A DNA stretch of 64,000 nt from Tretioscincus oriximinensis (taxonomy: Eukaryota > Chordata > Lepidosauria > Squamata > Gymnophthalmidae): assembly GCA_022410635.1 (NCBI GenBank), contig JAJVDF010000029.1:771828-835827 (forward strand). The letters run 5' to 3'. The translations under genes and the position numbers were made by a program. Position 1 is the stretch's first letter; each line of letters starts with the position of its first letter. A model generated the notes under the pieces. It was given only the letters and a program-made list of their open reading frames with translations. It ran no database searches and was not told the origin of the DNA. Below are positions 1 through 12,859 of this stretch, piece by piece.

Positions 1-163
1 TCTCCACAACAGACACCTTGTGGAATAGGTGGGGCTGAGAGAGTTCAAAGAACTGTGACTGGCACAANGTCACCCAGCTGGCTTCATGGAGGAAGAGTGG
101 GGAATCGAACCAGGAGANGACCAGGTACGAGTCCAACACTCAACCACTATACCAAACTGGTTG
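1..163 (-). mobile_element. tRNA-derived SINE (family 1), cut by window edge
   Basis: Reverse-strand copy of a tRNA-headed SINE that recurs at 698, 28708, 48154 and 50001. The tRNA-like head is at the right end (the complement of ggttcgattcc, the pol III B box, lies near 107-117, and the A-box region near 145-160). The 3' body runs off the left edge of the window. Non-coding. Confidence 0.85.
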
Positions 164-697
164 TTCAAAGGGGCACAGAAAGTGGCTAAAACCAGATGGT
201 GACACCAATGCCACCATCTTGAAGTCCACCATGAGTGGATGTANAATTCAGGAAATGCATGAATCGTGCACTTCTAGCAATCTCTTAATTAGTAAGCAGA
301 TTTGTTTTTTGATATATAGATCAATTTACCATAAAAATGAGCTCATTTTCAAAGATATTTAACAAAACAATTCCATGCTTAAAAACTATCATCATTAAGG
401 AAAAACATGTTTGTGTATTTTTATGGAACATATAATTAACAGTTTATCATTTGGCACTCATCTCTCTCTTGCCCACACAGCAGCTTAAGGAAGCAGAGAC
501 TGAAAATGTTCTTTGTGGCATATTCCATAGATGGGGAGAAATGAAGATGGTGGGGAAAATTTTGCACTGTAGGNTTTTTTTAGGAATGGCTTTTAGGTCC
601 TTTGGACAGGCTTAATAATATTTTTATGGACCTGTTACAACACACCCACAACACTTTAGTTGTATATTGTAATAGATCTGTAAAGCGCATGAGTAAC
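164..697. other. Unannotated AT-rich spacer
   Basis: No gene, RNA or repeat recognised. Short open frames overlapping the next SINE are accidental. Confidence 0.5.
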
Positions 698-952
698 GCC
701 AGTTTGGTGTAGTGGTTAGATTGTTGGACTCGTATCTGGAAGTCTCCTGGTTCGATTCCCCACTCCTCCATGAAAGCCAGCTGNGTGATCTTGGGCCAGT
801 CACAGTTCTTTGAACTCTCCCAGCCCCACTTACTCCACAGAGTGTCTGTTGTGGAGAAAGCAACAAAAGCTATGTGCGCCACCCTATGGTTGGCCGCCCT
901 GAGACCTTCGGGTAGAGGGTGGGATACAAGTACAAATAAATATATAAATAAG
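698..952 (+). mobile_element. tRNA-derived SINE (family 1), near full length
   Basis: The head has a pol III A box (tggtgtagtgg, 705-715) and a perfect B box (ggttcgattcc, 749-759), so it descends from a tRNA gene. A conserved body follows (ggccagtcacag) and then a tail region of the type ccgccctgagaccttcggg ending in AAAT-like repeats. That tail matches the 3' ends of the L2-like pieces elsewhere in the window (27640, 34110), which suggests that L2 machinery mobilised this SINE. Retroposon, no protein. Confidence 0.9.
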
Positions 953-1841
953 ACCTGTGCAAACCATCTCCACTATAAAATCAGGAGCTTCAGAATGGTT
1001 GAATAAATCAGAGTCAGCTAGTGCCTTTTTTCAAAAATGGTAATGAATGTACTTCGTTCAAACAGTGTTTTGTTTATCATGATCCTTGTGCACTGGATTA
1101 ACATGCAAATTATAAGCACTAGGTCAATAATTAACAAGGAACTGATGGAGCCTTAGATGGGGAATCAGTTATATGGACTAGAACAGCTATGATTCATCTG
1201 CATTGCAATAAATGTTGATTTAGACAGTTTCCTCACTTTCATAATGCGGTCGGAACCTGCTGCTCTTGGTGCAGAATAAGCTGGAGTGGAGCAGGCAAGG
1301 TGAGAGCAGAAGAGGCCTTAGATCACACACTTGGCAAGCAGTTACTATAGCAAGAGAGATAAAACCTGTTTTAATAGGCATTTGAATGCCACAAGAAAAA
1401 TGTCAACAGACATATTGTCGTAACATGCCTGAACCAGTTCTTGGCCTCCTAGAAAGAAAAGCCAGATATGTCTGGGGATTGTTTATTTTGTCAAGATTTC
1501 TTTTGAAAAACACTTTAAGAAATCAGTGGATATTCTTAGCAATGAGCAAAGAGATTTGCATGGACATTCTTTCATGGGCCATTATCCTACCACAAACTAA
1601 TTGAAGCTTTGCTATTAATGTTAATCACACCTGGATATATTACATGAATCATATATTTCATCTCAAAGATTAAGTACTGCTGCTGCTCCTCCTCCCAGAT
1701 ATTTGTCTCTTTAAAGTATAATATGCTATGTATCAATCTAACTACCTCCACATCCAAATTTCCCCTGTATAAGAAGAAGTTTAGCTTAACCAATTTAAAA
1801 TTCTCATGAGATTATGGACTTTTCACATTGGGCCTATGGCA
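953..1841. other. Unannotated spacer
   Basis: AT-rich. Only short open frames without recognisable domains. Nothing else seen. Confidence 0.5.
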
Positions 1842-2051
1842 GATGTCATTTCTGTGGGGTTTGGTTCAGGTGGGGTTGAGTGAGTCAGACCACTGGAGAC
1901 TCATGGAGAAGGAAATGGAAGGCCCCTTCCATATATGGCAGGCATATTCACAAGAAGAAGTAAGGGGCCTTCCATATCCTCCACTGTGAGTCTCCAGGGG
2001 TCTGACTCACGCAACCTCACTTGAACCAGACTCCACAGAAATGACATCCAA
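1842..2051. repeat. Foldback (hairpin) element of about 210 bp
   Basis: The left arm (about 1842-1929) and right arm (about 1967-2051) are close inverted copies: both carry gatgtcatttctgtgg, gtgagtcagacc, ctggagactca and ggaaggcccctt in mirrored order. The central loop is about 35 bp. No ORF. This is the architecture of a MITE or foldback DNA transposon. I could not find a target duplication, so the class is unassigned. Confidence 0.8.
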
Positions 2052-3214
2052 GATGGAACCCAAGCTGGCAATCATCCTGATCCACCAAATGACCCCAGTA
2101 CCTTTTTGAAATCTGGACGTCATGTCAAGATCCCACCCCCAAGGAGGAATGCAAATTTTAAAGATAAAGTCATCAGACCGAAGGGCTTGGGATTAATGTA
2201 ATCATCAGCATTGTCTCCCCAGGAAGCCATCCTTAGGGAAAGTAAGGTGAACAAAAGAGTGCCATAGAAATCTGAAAGGGACAATAATATTTATTTATTT
2301 ATAAGATCTGTACAAGATTCTATAAATTTCCCTAGCCTCCTGAAAATATCTCAATTACTGCCTTTATCCTTCCCATACATGAGTTCAATCAGTCCAGGTA
2401 AATTTTCTCCTTCGTAATTTACAAGGAAAAAGGAATTGTTATGTGGAATGATAATAATCACAGGAGAAGAGCTGTTGTTGAACTAATTGTGTAAGGCTTC
2501 TTTTATTGGAATGAATGGGATCAGGAAGTCAAAAAGATTATCCCATTGCAGCAAATACAATAGAACTCATTCATCCCTTATTGTGCAACAGAAAATTTCA
2601 TGGAATAGATAAAATATTCTCAGGTGCATGAAGGACAAGTATCCTCAGCTACCAGGTGTGTTATGAATTAGAAAATGTTTTTTCTCTTTATACAAATAGG
2701 AAATAGAAATATTTTCTTGCAGCAAATAGAAATAACAGAGGAGCAAAAAAGTGACTGTAAATTAGTGACTCTTTATTTATGTATTAGTTCAACAAAACAA
2801 CATATGTAAATACCAGAATAGGTAATTAAGTAATTTACCCCAGAGTATGTTTAAATAAAATCCAGACAAGATTGATGAAGTAGTAAAAAAGGAATAAGGT
2901 TTATTATTTACTTTCCTGCAGGAAAATGATGCACTACAGCAGGCTTTATTTGTATTAAAATGTTATTTGGGGCAAAGTTCAACATAATGGCCAGCTGTAT
3001 GCCTCCCCCTGTAAGCCCTAAGCAAGAACTTTCACTCCTCAGCATTTGGAGGCCCTCTTTTGGACCACCAGTTTGACCGTGATCTTGAAGTATCAAAAAT
3101 ACATTGGAATGTTAGCTTTCTAGTCTACTGGCTGTTCATATTTTTTACAGGAAGTCAAATAAGATTTCCATTGTGATTTGATTATTTTCCATTAACCAAT
3201 TTCAAATAAAAAGC
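2052..3214. other. Unannotated spacer
   Basis: No gene or known repeat recognised; AT-rich. Confidence 0.5.
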
Positions 3215-3275
3215 AGGGGGTTGGACCCGATGACCCCGGAGGTCCCTTCCAACTCTATGATTCTATGATTCTATG
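3215..3275 (+). mobile_element. CR1 LINE 3' end (avian-type terminus)
   Basis: Short 3' tail of a CR1 retrotransposon: gggggttggacccgatgacc followed by ggtcccttccaactc and the diagnostic terminal octamer repeat (attctatg, twice, 3259-3275). Strongly 5'-truncated and non-coding. This terminus differs from the more common CR1-like terminus in this window (ttcttatgttctta type). Confidence 0.92.
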
Positions 3276-4616
3276 AAAAAAAAAAAACCTTACTTATTTC
3301 CCACAAATGTCTCAATCTCCAGGTTATTTTATTCTTTGTAGACAGAATTTTGTTACTATATTGCATTATTTCCATTTTGTGACATTCCATTCATAGTCCT
3401 TGTTAAAGTAGGTGTGGCGTGGGAGCTCCATGAATGGAATTCTCTTTATTTCCTTATTACCTTTTTTCATTTGTAGCATTGGAAAAGAAACTGATTCGGG
3501 AAAGCTTGATGCAGGAAAAAAATGTGAGACACAGAAAACACGTTTCTCCCTATATACCATTATTTTTTCAACTCAATATCTTTCTAAAATTGCCAGAAGT
3601 AGCTATGATATTCCCAATAAAGTCCCAAATTAATGTGGCAACAACCCATAATAATGCTATAACAAGAGGTTTGGCAATCATGCCATGTTGCCTGTAATGG
3701 TGTTGGTTACTTATATGCCTGCCAGACTGTTGTCTTCTTATTTTCACTTGAAGATACCTAGAACCCAGCCAAGAATGCAAAAGCAGCAAAAGAAAGATGG
3801 TTCTGTCCTTCTACTCCTTTTTTTATAAGGTGGCTCTGCATATAGAACAGGGCACACAGAATTGAATCCCCTGACTAGGCACACCAATCAGAGATAATAG
3901 AAATAGTATTGAGGGCCTAGAACTCTGGGTTAAGGTTCAGCACAGGGCAGTACAATGATCCATGCGTCATCTCCATGCAGAATACTGCAGAATGATCCAC
4001 CCTCCTTCTCCACCTTAGGCAAGCTAATTCCCACAAAATAGACAAAAAGTTGAGAGGATGGAAGGGGAGCAATCAAGAGAAAACTACCAAGGTCCCCCCC
4101 CCCCCACTCTTTTTATTATTATTTTATGAACATGTCTTAAACACAAACAAACCAAATAACTATAAGGAAATAAAAAACTACCATCCAAACCTATACCCAA
4201 CCCCATTACCCCCACTTTGTTGTTGCTGAGCAAAACCACTATCAACATAAATATCCCGACAACATTTTCACATTTTATACAACTCTTCTTTTTGGACTAC
4301 ATCTTTATCCGTACTCAATAAAACAAAGCATTAGTGAACACTTTAGAGAGTCCCAGCCACATTATCCTCCACTCCTTCGTACTGTCAAACCTCAACTGAT
4401 CAACNTATGTGCCAATTTAATTAGCAAATTGTTTGTAAAGATTTAAAAAAACATATTTGGGGGAACATGCATATGAAAATAAAGAAAAATCCACAAAATG
4501 GTTATGACTTCAAGGGAATGGTCTTCTGTCCTTTCCAGTCTCTTCCTGACAATATCAATTCTGTGGAAAAATCAACCAAAGGAGATCATAGTAGAATTAA
4601 GTGCTACAGTACTTGA
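3276..4616. other. Unannotated spacer with poly-C tract
   Basis: No gene recognised. Holds a poly-C run near 4095-4106 and an AT-rich stretch (4108-4420) that could be an old antisense LINE 3' UTR, which I cannot confirm. Confidence 0.45.
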
Positions 4617-4690
4617 GATGCTCAGAAGCAATTGGTGGACCACTGTGTGATGCAGGATTCTGAACCAGATGGGCTATGACCTGTTCTTAA
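4617..4690 (+). mobile_element. CR1-like 3' terminal fragment
   Basis: Degraded terminus (agaagcaattggtggaccac, then accagatgggctatgacctg and ttctta) matching the 3' ends of the CR1 copies at 5531 and 55845. Confidence 0.7.
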
Positions 4691-5530
4691 NTTCAGGGTT
4701 ATGAAATGTATGCCTAATCTAACTATAGTAAGTCAGTTCATTTTTTAGGGGTTAGTACATAAAACTGCAGCCTTATAATGTCTCACCTACCATTAACATT
4801 TCCCTATTTGTGTCCCCCCCTCGAGGCCAGCTGTTTCACCTTCCCCCCTCCTGGCACCCCTACCACCTCCAGCAACATTGCAAATCCTTATTCCACTGGA
4901 GATGCCAAAGAAAGCTAAACAGCCCACCAGGGAAGGGTGGGTTGGAGAGTGCCATAGGACCCAGGAGGCATGAGAAGATTTTGGGGGGTTAAGGGTGATG
5001 CTGTGGGTTGCACAGAGAGGAGGCCACAAAATACTCATGGCCTTTCATGACTAAACTCCATCTTCCAGCCTCTCCCANAGTGATTCCACTTCCTCCAAAG
5101 ATTCTCCTCTCGCCTCCAAGACTTCCCTTACCCTCCTAGGCATCTTACCCCTTTCTTCAGTCTCTAATCATGGGTTAAAGAGGATAGAATGGAACCAGAA
5201 TAAGAACCAGAAGTGTAAATACGTATCTCCCTCCCAGCTTCAAACTGTCTTAAGAATAAAGGTCCCAGCACACGATAGGAGGAACGGTGAGAGATCAGCT
5301 GATGACTAGAATAAACGGATTTCACTTTAAAAAGGGAGACATACCTTAACCACAGAGTGCAGGCAGAAGAGCTGCAGGACTGTGTAATGGAGGATGCTGC
5401 CAATCCTTCGCTATGTTGTCGGAAAATATTTGCAAAAGGAGATTCTTCTTTTGCAGATATTTGGCGACTGCATAACAAAGGCTAGCGAATTCTCCATTGA
5501 CACATGTGGCCTGAAGAGGAATCTAGCACT
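4691..5530. other. Unannotated spacer
   Basis: Moderately C-rich at 4810-5160. No gene or repeat recognised. Short open frames here have no domain signature. Confidence 0.45.
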
Positions 5531-5822
5531 GCTGAAGAGGTGGTGGTAGCTAACAGCTTGGATAGCTTCAAGACAGGACTAGACTGGTTTATGGATACCA
5601 AGGGTATAAACGGGTACTAGGATGGATGTCTGGATGCTGCCTCTGGGATGGAGCAACAGGTAGTGCTCCTGAAATGACATTTGCAGGGAGTCATGAACAG
5701 GTGCATATTTTGCTTTCCTTTGTTCGGATTGCCCAGGTGCATCTGGTGGTCTTCCGTGTGACACAGAATGCTGGACTAGATGGGCTCTGGCCCAATCCAG
5801 TATGGCTCTTCTTATGTTCTTA
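5531..5822 (+). mobile_element. CR1-like LINE, 5'-truncated 3' end
   Basis: Begins in the last part of CR1 ORF2: it encodes the EEVVVANSLDSFKTGLD-like terminal segment and continues through the 3' UTR (ggatggatgtctggatg, gggctctggcccaatccagt) to the typical end cttcttatgttctta. Same family as the copies at 11366(-), 15853(-), 21325(-), 33074(-) and 55845(+). Confidence 0.88.
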
Positions 5823-6100
5823 AGTAATCATCATGTAGCTGAGCTCTGTATCTATTTGAATGAGGATTAGTAAATGCTGTCTGCCCACAGCCTAGTTGAA
5901 TGGATAGACAAGTGGATGCTGGACATTACTCCAATTTTCTATACAGCAGTGGGGACACAGATGGGACACAAATATCAAATGNACTGTAAACATTGTTAAC
6001 TAGAGAAAATTGGTACGAACAATGGGATGAAACTGCAAGGAAGTAGATTTAGATATCAGAGAAAACTTTCTAAGGATGATAAGCCAGGGGAACAAGAGCN

Positions 6101-6409
6101 GGCACGGATAGCTCAGTCGCTTAGGAATTCGTCTCTCGTCTGGGAGATCGGGTTTCGAAGCCCTGTGTGGGANGTGGGGANGGGTGAGCACCTTCCACTA
6201 ACCTGTAGCTCTAGCCAACCCAGCTATTCGAAAGCAGGAACTGCAAGAAATTGCAACTGACTGCAAGTAGGTACATGGGAACCACCAGAGTCTGGTGGGG
6301 AAGATAGAATGTGAGCCTTTGGGCAAAAATACCTTTGTAAGCCGCTTTGAGTCCCTTTGAAAGGTGAGAAAAAGCGGGGTATAAGAACCCAGTTCTTCTT
6401 CTTCTTCTA
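6101..6409 (+). mobile_element. tRNA-derived SINE (family 2), near full length
   Basis: Starts ggcacggatagctcagtcgc (tRNA-like A-box region), with the B-box-like ggtttcgaagccc near 6150. A unique body follows (agctctagccaacccagcta) and the 3' end is ggggtataagaacccag plus a CTT microsatellite tail. Unlike family 1, it lacks the L2-type tail. Other copies: 37164 and 46270. Confidence 0.88.
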
Positions 6410-6410
6410 C

Positions 6411-6512
6411 AGGAGGTTGTGGGTTTCCTTTCACTAGAAGCGTTCAAACAGGCTGGAGGGCCATCTGTCTGGGATGTGAATCCTGGTGGTCTCTTTCAAC
6501 TCTATGATTCTA
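6411..6512 (+). mobile_element. CR1 LINE 3' end
   Basis: Encodes the end of CR1 ORF2 and its UTR (agcgttcaaacaggctgg, ggccatctgtctgggatg, tttcaactctatgattcta). It directly abuts the CTT tail of the preceding SINE. Confidence 0.8.
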
Positions 6513-9500
6513 TTGTTTGTATAGGAGTTCTGTTCAAATAATTCAAAGTGATCCCATGTATTCTAAGATTGTCTTGAGATGTAATAACTTTTTCTAGTGC
6601 GACAGAAATTTATAGCCATACCATGGAAGATACTTGTTCATTCTCAAAGGCAACAGCTTTTAAAAATGAAAATTACTATCCTTCTCTCTTTTTTTCCTAG
6701 TTAACATAGTTTACCTTTACTTTTAAACATTCTTCAGTCCTGAAGAATGTTTAATTCATTTTCGTTTTGGACTATACGAGAAAAAAACTGGATTGAGCTC
6801 ATTAAGTTTAAAAGTAAAAGTGTGACCAGGACATCAAACTTTGCTGAAATGACATATAATCCCCCCCTTCCCCCAACAAGGATGTATTATATTCCCCGTT
6901 GGAAGATTTTATTTAAATAATAATAATAACAATTTTCGAAAGTGCTATGTATAAGATTATCATAGAATNTGAGCTGACAAATTCAAATAGACTTTATAGG
7001 CTCAAAAACCTTTCCTTGATGTTGATAATACTACTCAGAATTTTCTTTTGCACCTAGGATAAACTTTTACTTTCTGAATTGTTTACTGATTGATTTGTTG
7101 AATAATTACCTAGTTAAAAAGAGTTAGAAAATCATATTGCACATTCATCTATTTCTGGAGAATCTATTTCTGTAATTCTGCATTTTCTAAATGCGAGAAA
7201 ATAGGGCATTCTTTCAAACAGAAGAGTCATTGAGGGTAATGACGCATTACAAACTGTAAACCTATTACTGTTCAATATTCCTTAGAATATACCATAAACA
7301 CCCTTCTGTTCTCGCAGTGAATCTTAATCACTTTCCATGGTTAGCTCTATAATATCATGCTTCTAAAGTATTATTAGAGAAAAATGTAGCACAATAGAAC
7401 AATTTAGTCCCATTTATACCCTGCAGTGTCATCAGCAGGAGTTGCTTACATCACCCTCTGTACAGATCACAAGATAAGTACAATGCTCATCTTTACAGCA
7501 GTGTTTTATTACATAATTAGAACCCTATAGGACTCTAGTGTTACTTCATGGGAACCCGTATGACACCCGAAAGGCAAAAGCAGCTTAAGAGCTTCAATCC
7601 TCTGCCACCTAAGCCTCTTTCTCACTATATAGGGGCAGAAATGTGTGGTTCCAGTGGTATGTTCTCAANATTCTGAATGTTCCCATAGATCTAAAAAATA
7701 ATAATATTGGCGCTATGGAGAAAGGCAGACAAGATACAGTACAGCATTCCTTTATTGCAATGGTTAGATAATGTTGTAAGTGCAGATTAGCCAGCCTTGT
7801 GCCTATTATGTCTGCCACTGTATTTTGCAATGCTTCTCCCTCTTCCCTATAACATTCAGGGTTATAATTGTCATCAGTGACAGCCTTTTTAACCCTTGAT
7901 TCTCCCACCTTCTTGTCTTGGGACCAGTGCTTTATGCTTTTCATTTTCCTGACCCTTACCTTCTTTATGCTCTGCAGTTCCTTTTACCTTTCTTCATGTT
8001 TGCAGCATTTGTTTGGGATTGATTCACATTTCCCTTTACTGCAATGATGGTATAAGGGACATGTACAAGAATAGAGGGAAAGGGAAGATTCTCTCAAAAG
8101 CCTCCATTTGATACAACTGAACTATGCTTTCATCCACAGTGAATCAAACAGATGTTCAGAAAGATCAAAAAGAAGCTTCTAGTTTCCAGCTGCTGGTTAA
8201 TCAGAACTATGCTGGTTGCAAATCTGCAAATCATCTTGCAGAAAAANTCCTACAACTCTAGAGTGTTTGGAAGGTAATTAATAGTAGAATTACTATTTAG
8301 GGGAAAAAGATTATTCATTTGCATCTTTCAGAAGAGTTATGCCAAACCATTCTGCCCATCTTTTAGTAATTAAATTTATAATTGGCAAATATACAAACAT
8401 AGTCTAAACATAAAAAGAAGGGGCAGAGGGAAAAAAGGGGAAATATAGTGTATTTACAAAACAAATCAGCTAACGACAATTTCTAATTTTAAAAGGCTTA
8501 TGTGTTCCAGATGATACATGTTCAATCATCCCGTCAGGTACCATATTGCCCAATAATTGTTATGGGTGAGGGCCAATCAAAATGTGCTGTGCGCTTCGGA
8601 AATGGAATGCTTTGAATGTGAGGAAACAAGTGTGACTCTTTTAAGGAACACTGCATGAGAAGGGACAGCTAGGAGGGAGTTTTGATTTTGTTTTTGACAG
8701 TACAACAAATGTCAACAAAACTGCAGATGGATGGAGGAAGGGAAAGAAAGTATTAAAAAAAACTTATGATCATTGATGACTGATTTATAAATAATTGTAT
8801 AATATAATGAACCCCCTCTTTCCTTCCCTCTACATTTAATATTTTAATAATTTATCTAAAATGAAAGAAGTTTCAAAGGAAAGCTTTTTTCCCAACAGGT
8901 TTGTGTTATTAACATGTAAGTTACAATATTAAATTTCATCTAATCACATTACCAACTATGCCAAGGCCTTTCAACTAGGGAAAAAGAAGTGATTTGGAAA
9001 ACAGCAAAATAGATCTAAGCAGCCACAAAAATTGGGATCCATGCTCCTAATGTTGCTACTGCTGCCTTTTAACAACAGTTCACATTTCCCATGCTGGAGC
9101 AACAGTGTGGAAATTTAAAACTTCTGACAAAAGCCAGCAACAACAGCAGGAGATCCATTGAGACCTCCCTGCCTGCCATGGGTCATAATCCTTGGGGGTA
9201 CCTCTGGAATTGTCAGAACACCCCCAATGACTGGTCTCCGATCAGATAGCATGGAACACGCAGGAGCCTGTCACCAGAGTGCATTTAACACTAATTGTGT
9301 TAAACTGCACTTGTGGGAATTCAATCAAGGAAACTGCAAGTGTCTTGACTATGAGGATCATTCAGTTTTCATTTTTTCTATTTTAGTCCTTTGGTTGTAA
9401 AATAAACAAATGAATTAAAACGCTACTGGGCTTCCTAAGGTATCATTATCCAGGCTGAAAAGCAACTTCTAGCTTTTAGGCTGTGTGTCCACATGGTTGG

Positions 9501-9944
9501 GAAAGATCACACTGAAAGACCTCAAGAGAATCATGACTACGTGTTCCTGGGGCCACAACCTTTGCAGAGAGCAGCAAGTGTTTTCAGAAGCAGACTTACA
9601 GCAGAGCAAGAAAAACCACTTCAAGAGTGCTTGCTGCCCACATTCATTCCTGCTGCCACCATGCAGGACTAATCAGTTCTATTATGGGAAGCACAGATAA
9701 TGGCCAGAAACTTCAAAAGTGGGAACGTTCTATTCTTTGGCTTCTGGGGTTTTGAGGCTAGGAGGCCTGCAGCATGAGCAGCAAGAACTTTGGCAGCCTA
9801 TCATGGTGCAGAAGTACTGTTGGTTAATAATACAAAAAAAATCTTAGAAGCATTGCTTTATAACAGTAAGTATAAATTAGAATTCCTATTGAATGAAATA
9901 ATAGGAGCGTGTAGCCTTTGCACTGAATAAATGATGCTTAGGGG
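6513..9944. other. Unannotated AT-rich region
   Basis: No exon, RNA or repeat recognised in 3.4 kb. Open frames at 7609-7944(-) and 9158-9400(+) have no identifiable domain and are probably accidental. Confidence 0.45.
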
Positions 9945-10700
9945 ATGCTGGAGAAAATTTTTAAGACTTACTTGCATTGAATGGGGATCAAATCAGCCAG
10001 TACTAAAGGGAATCGACCTCTATCTTGACTGCTCATTGGGAGGACAAATTTTAAATATGAAGCTGAGATACTTTGACCTTGTATTGAGAAGGTAAGACTC
10101 ACTAGATAAGAACCTGATGCTGGGAAGCATTGGAAGCAAAAGGAATAGGGGATAACCAGGGATGACATAGGATACATCCACCCAAAGGAGGAAAGCAAGT
10201 GAAATCCGCAGTCTACAAGCAATTTCAGATTTTGCTGAGGAAAAGAGAAGACATACCTTTATCTAGAGCTGCATTGAGCTAGTGAGAGACTATCAAGAAA
10301 AACACAGAAGACTGAGTTGTGTGATCCTGTAGTCCTACTGCCTAGCATCTTCTCATGCTACTCGTTGACTTGCAATGGCGCAGTCAGATGACTGGACTGC
10401 AGACAGGTCTTAATGGAGAATGCTACCTTTCACCATGGAATCAGAAAGGTTCAGCAATATGGGATTCCTTTAATACAAATCTCTTCTGGATGCATGGCAA
10501 AGCCTGGTGAAACCTCCTTTAACACATGTGGCTGAACAGAGAAGGTGGTGGAACATCATGCCAAGGAAAAGACAGGAAACTGAATGGACGCACCCATAGA
10601 TAAGCAGTGGAAGCAATGAATAGGAGGCAGTGAGGGATAGGCTACAATCCATGGAGTCACAAAGCGTAGGATACAACTGAACAACAACAATAACAAGTTT
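9945..10700 (+). mobile_element. RTE-BovB LINE, 3' part (decayed)
   Basis: Two blocks match the known BovB 3' end. At 9968-10225: ggggatcaaatcagccagta, ctgctcattgggaggacaa, atgctgggaagcattggaag and neighbours. At 10570-10697: caatccatggagtcacaaag, then the terminal aggatacaactgaacaacaa and an ACAACAATAACAA tail. The interval between them is unmatched. BovB is the retrotransposon known for horizontal transfer between squamates and ruminants. This copy is full of stops and inactive. Confidence 0.82.
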
Positions 10701-11365
10701 TTGAGTTATAATATTTTTACTCATTTCTAATCCATGCACACACCTGAAGACCTCATCCTGTTATTTGCTGGCCTTATAATGAATCGTGAATTTTGCACTA
10801 ATAAACAAAATCTGCTTTTCATTTTCTTACTGCTTTTTCTGTTGTTGCAAAACTCTCTTGCCCAGCATGTTTTGATGTTTAACATTGTAATACTAAGTCC
10901 AGACACTGTATGTCCTAAATTTTTCTACATAGACAAATTGCTGAATTGTTCTTTCACTATTGCTTTTACATGACATACATAAGAAAGTTCTGTTCATGGA
11001 AGAAGTGCTGTCAGCAAAATAGTCCATAGAAAGTGGTAATGTGAGTTTTAGGAGCAGAAATAAGGACTGCAGTTCCAGACTTAGTTCCAGTTGTTTAAAT
11101 TTGGAATTTATTTTAAATCCTAAATAATCCAATTGCCTGTCATTCCTCACCTTTCTGCATTACAGCAGCAAGGAACTGATGCATTCATGGGGAATTATAT
11201 TCCATTCCATCGCACCCCAGAGAACTCACATGCACAGTCTCCAGATTGGTTGCTCTTCCCTCGTCCCTCATATGTCTGAGCTCCAGTTTGCATGCCTTGC
11301 CTCAAATCCCAGCCAAATTCTCACCTTTTCCTGCTTATTCCCCCACCCCAGGGAACAGGGAAGTC
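10701..11365. other. Unannotated spacer
   Basis: Nothing recognised; AT-rich. Confidence 0.5.
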
Positions 11366-11920
11366 TAAGAACATAAGAAGAGCCATACTGGATCAGGCCA
11401 CAGCCCATCAAGTCCAGCATTCTGTGTCACACAGAGGCCCACCAGATGCACCTGAGCAGTCCGAACAGAGGAAAGCAAAACATGCTGCTCCTGTTCGTGA
11501 CTCCCTGCAAATGGTATTTCAGGAGTCCTGCCTGTTGCTCCATCCCAGAGGCAACATCCAGACATCCATCCTAGTATCCATTTATACCTTTGGTGTCCAT
11601 AAACNTGTCTAGTCCTGTCTTGAAACTATCCAAGCTGTTAGCTACCACTACCTCTTCAGGAAGTAAATTCCACAGGCCGATGACCCTCTGGGTGAAAAAA
11701 TACTTTCCTTTGTCTGTTCTCACTTTTCTACCCAACAGTTTTAAGGAGTGCCCTCTGGTCCTTGTGCTGTGTGATAGAGAAAACATTTTTCTCTATTCAC
11801 CCTGTCGATCCCATGCATGATTTTGTACACTTCAATCAGATCACCCCTCAAACGTCNCCTTTCAAGGCTGAAGAGGCCCAAACGTTGCAGCCTTGCTTCG
11901 TAAGGGAGGTCTCTCAACCA
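11366..11920 (-). mobile_element. CR1-like LINE, ORF2 C-terminus and 3' UTR
   Basis: Read on the minus strand it encodes recognisable CR1 ORF2 C-terminal pieces in order: LGLFSLER and [18 protein letters not shown], then RTDKGKYFFTQRVIGLWNLL and EEVVVANSLDSFKTGLD. These fall in two frames (about 11741-11980 and 11571-11786), so it is frameshifted. The 3' UTR and the ttcttatgttctta terminus follow at 11366. 5'-truncated, dead copy. Confidence 0.92.
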
Positions 11921-12859
11921 AAGCAATGTTTTATAAAACATGATGACAACTGATTGCAAATTAGCTACTAACCTTGTCAAATGCTATTCCAACTCAAGCT
12001 AGCTTTCTCTCATCATGACTGAGCACCACTTGCCATTGCTTCATTTTATCTGAAATCTGATAAGGAGTTTGAATAAAAAATGTCTGAATTATGTACAACC
12101 TAACACTCAAACAGAGTCAGCTCTGCTATATAAAAGCTACAGTAGATCACNTTACACTTTAACCACTAGATGGACACATTTTTATTTCAATTTGATTAAT
12201 TCTGCAAATTAATATTATGCACATCTGTTTTTTAAAGAAATATGCATCTAATAGTCTGGGTATAATTTGCATATATTTTAATAGAATATAAAAACATCTA
12301 GTAATACCCAAGAGTTATTGAGTAAATAGACCCAGGCTTCTGTTTAGACAACTGAATATAATGTTCTCTTTTTCTCTTTGCTGGGAGCAACACAAGCCAC
12401 TGATGGGGTAGCTCATGGGAAGCAGAAAGGTGTAAAGGAAACAACACCATGATGCAGTAGTATCCCTTTAAAAGCACTACTATAACTGGGACATGTTGAT
12501 GCCAGCCTCCAGCAACTGGTAGAAGGGCAACNGGGCTGTCCATTTCCTCCTTGTCCAACATTCAGCCCACTTTTCTTCTCACCTATCTTGGTCCAACCAG
12601 ATGTTAAAGCATGTGATTATGCATGGCTATGTTGAGATTGATGCATATATTTGTGGCAACCCCAATATAGATCTGCTATACAGGGATTAAATTATGTTTT
12701 ATCCTTTTCTGACAAAATCCACCTCTTAACATAGGTTTTCCTAGAATATTCTGAAAACCTACCTGTCTGAAAGCTCATCAGTGTGATCCTTACTGGATAA
12801 AATGGTCCCTTGCATCTGAGCTGTTAGGTATGTGTNTGGGCTGTTACATGCAGACGTCT
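11921..12859. other. Unannotated spacer
   Basis: Nothing recognised. Confidence 0.5.

Noticed and set aside
698..775. A functional tRNA gene (A and B boxes present)
   Set aside because: The same head occurs in five dispersed copies followed by a common SINE body; no complete cloverleaf is preserved.
11571..11980. Apparent protein-coding gene on the minus strand with well-formed peptide segments
   Set aside because: The peptides are the CR1 ORF2 C-terminus, frameshifted, next to the CR1 3' UTR and terminus.
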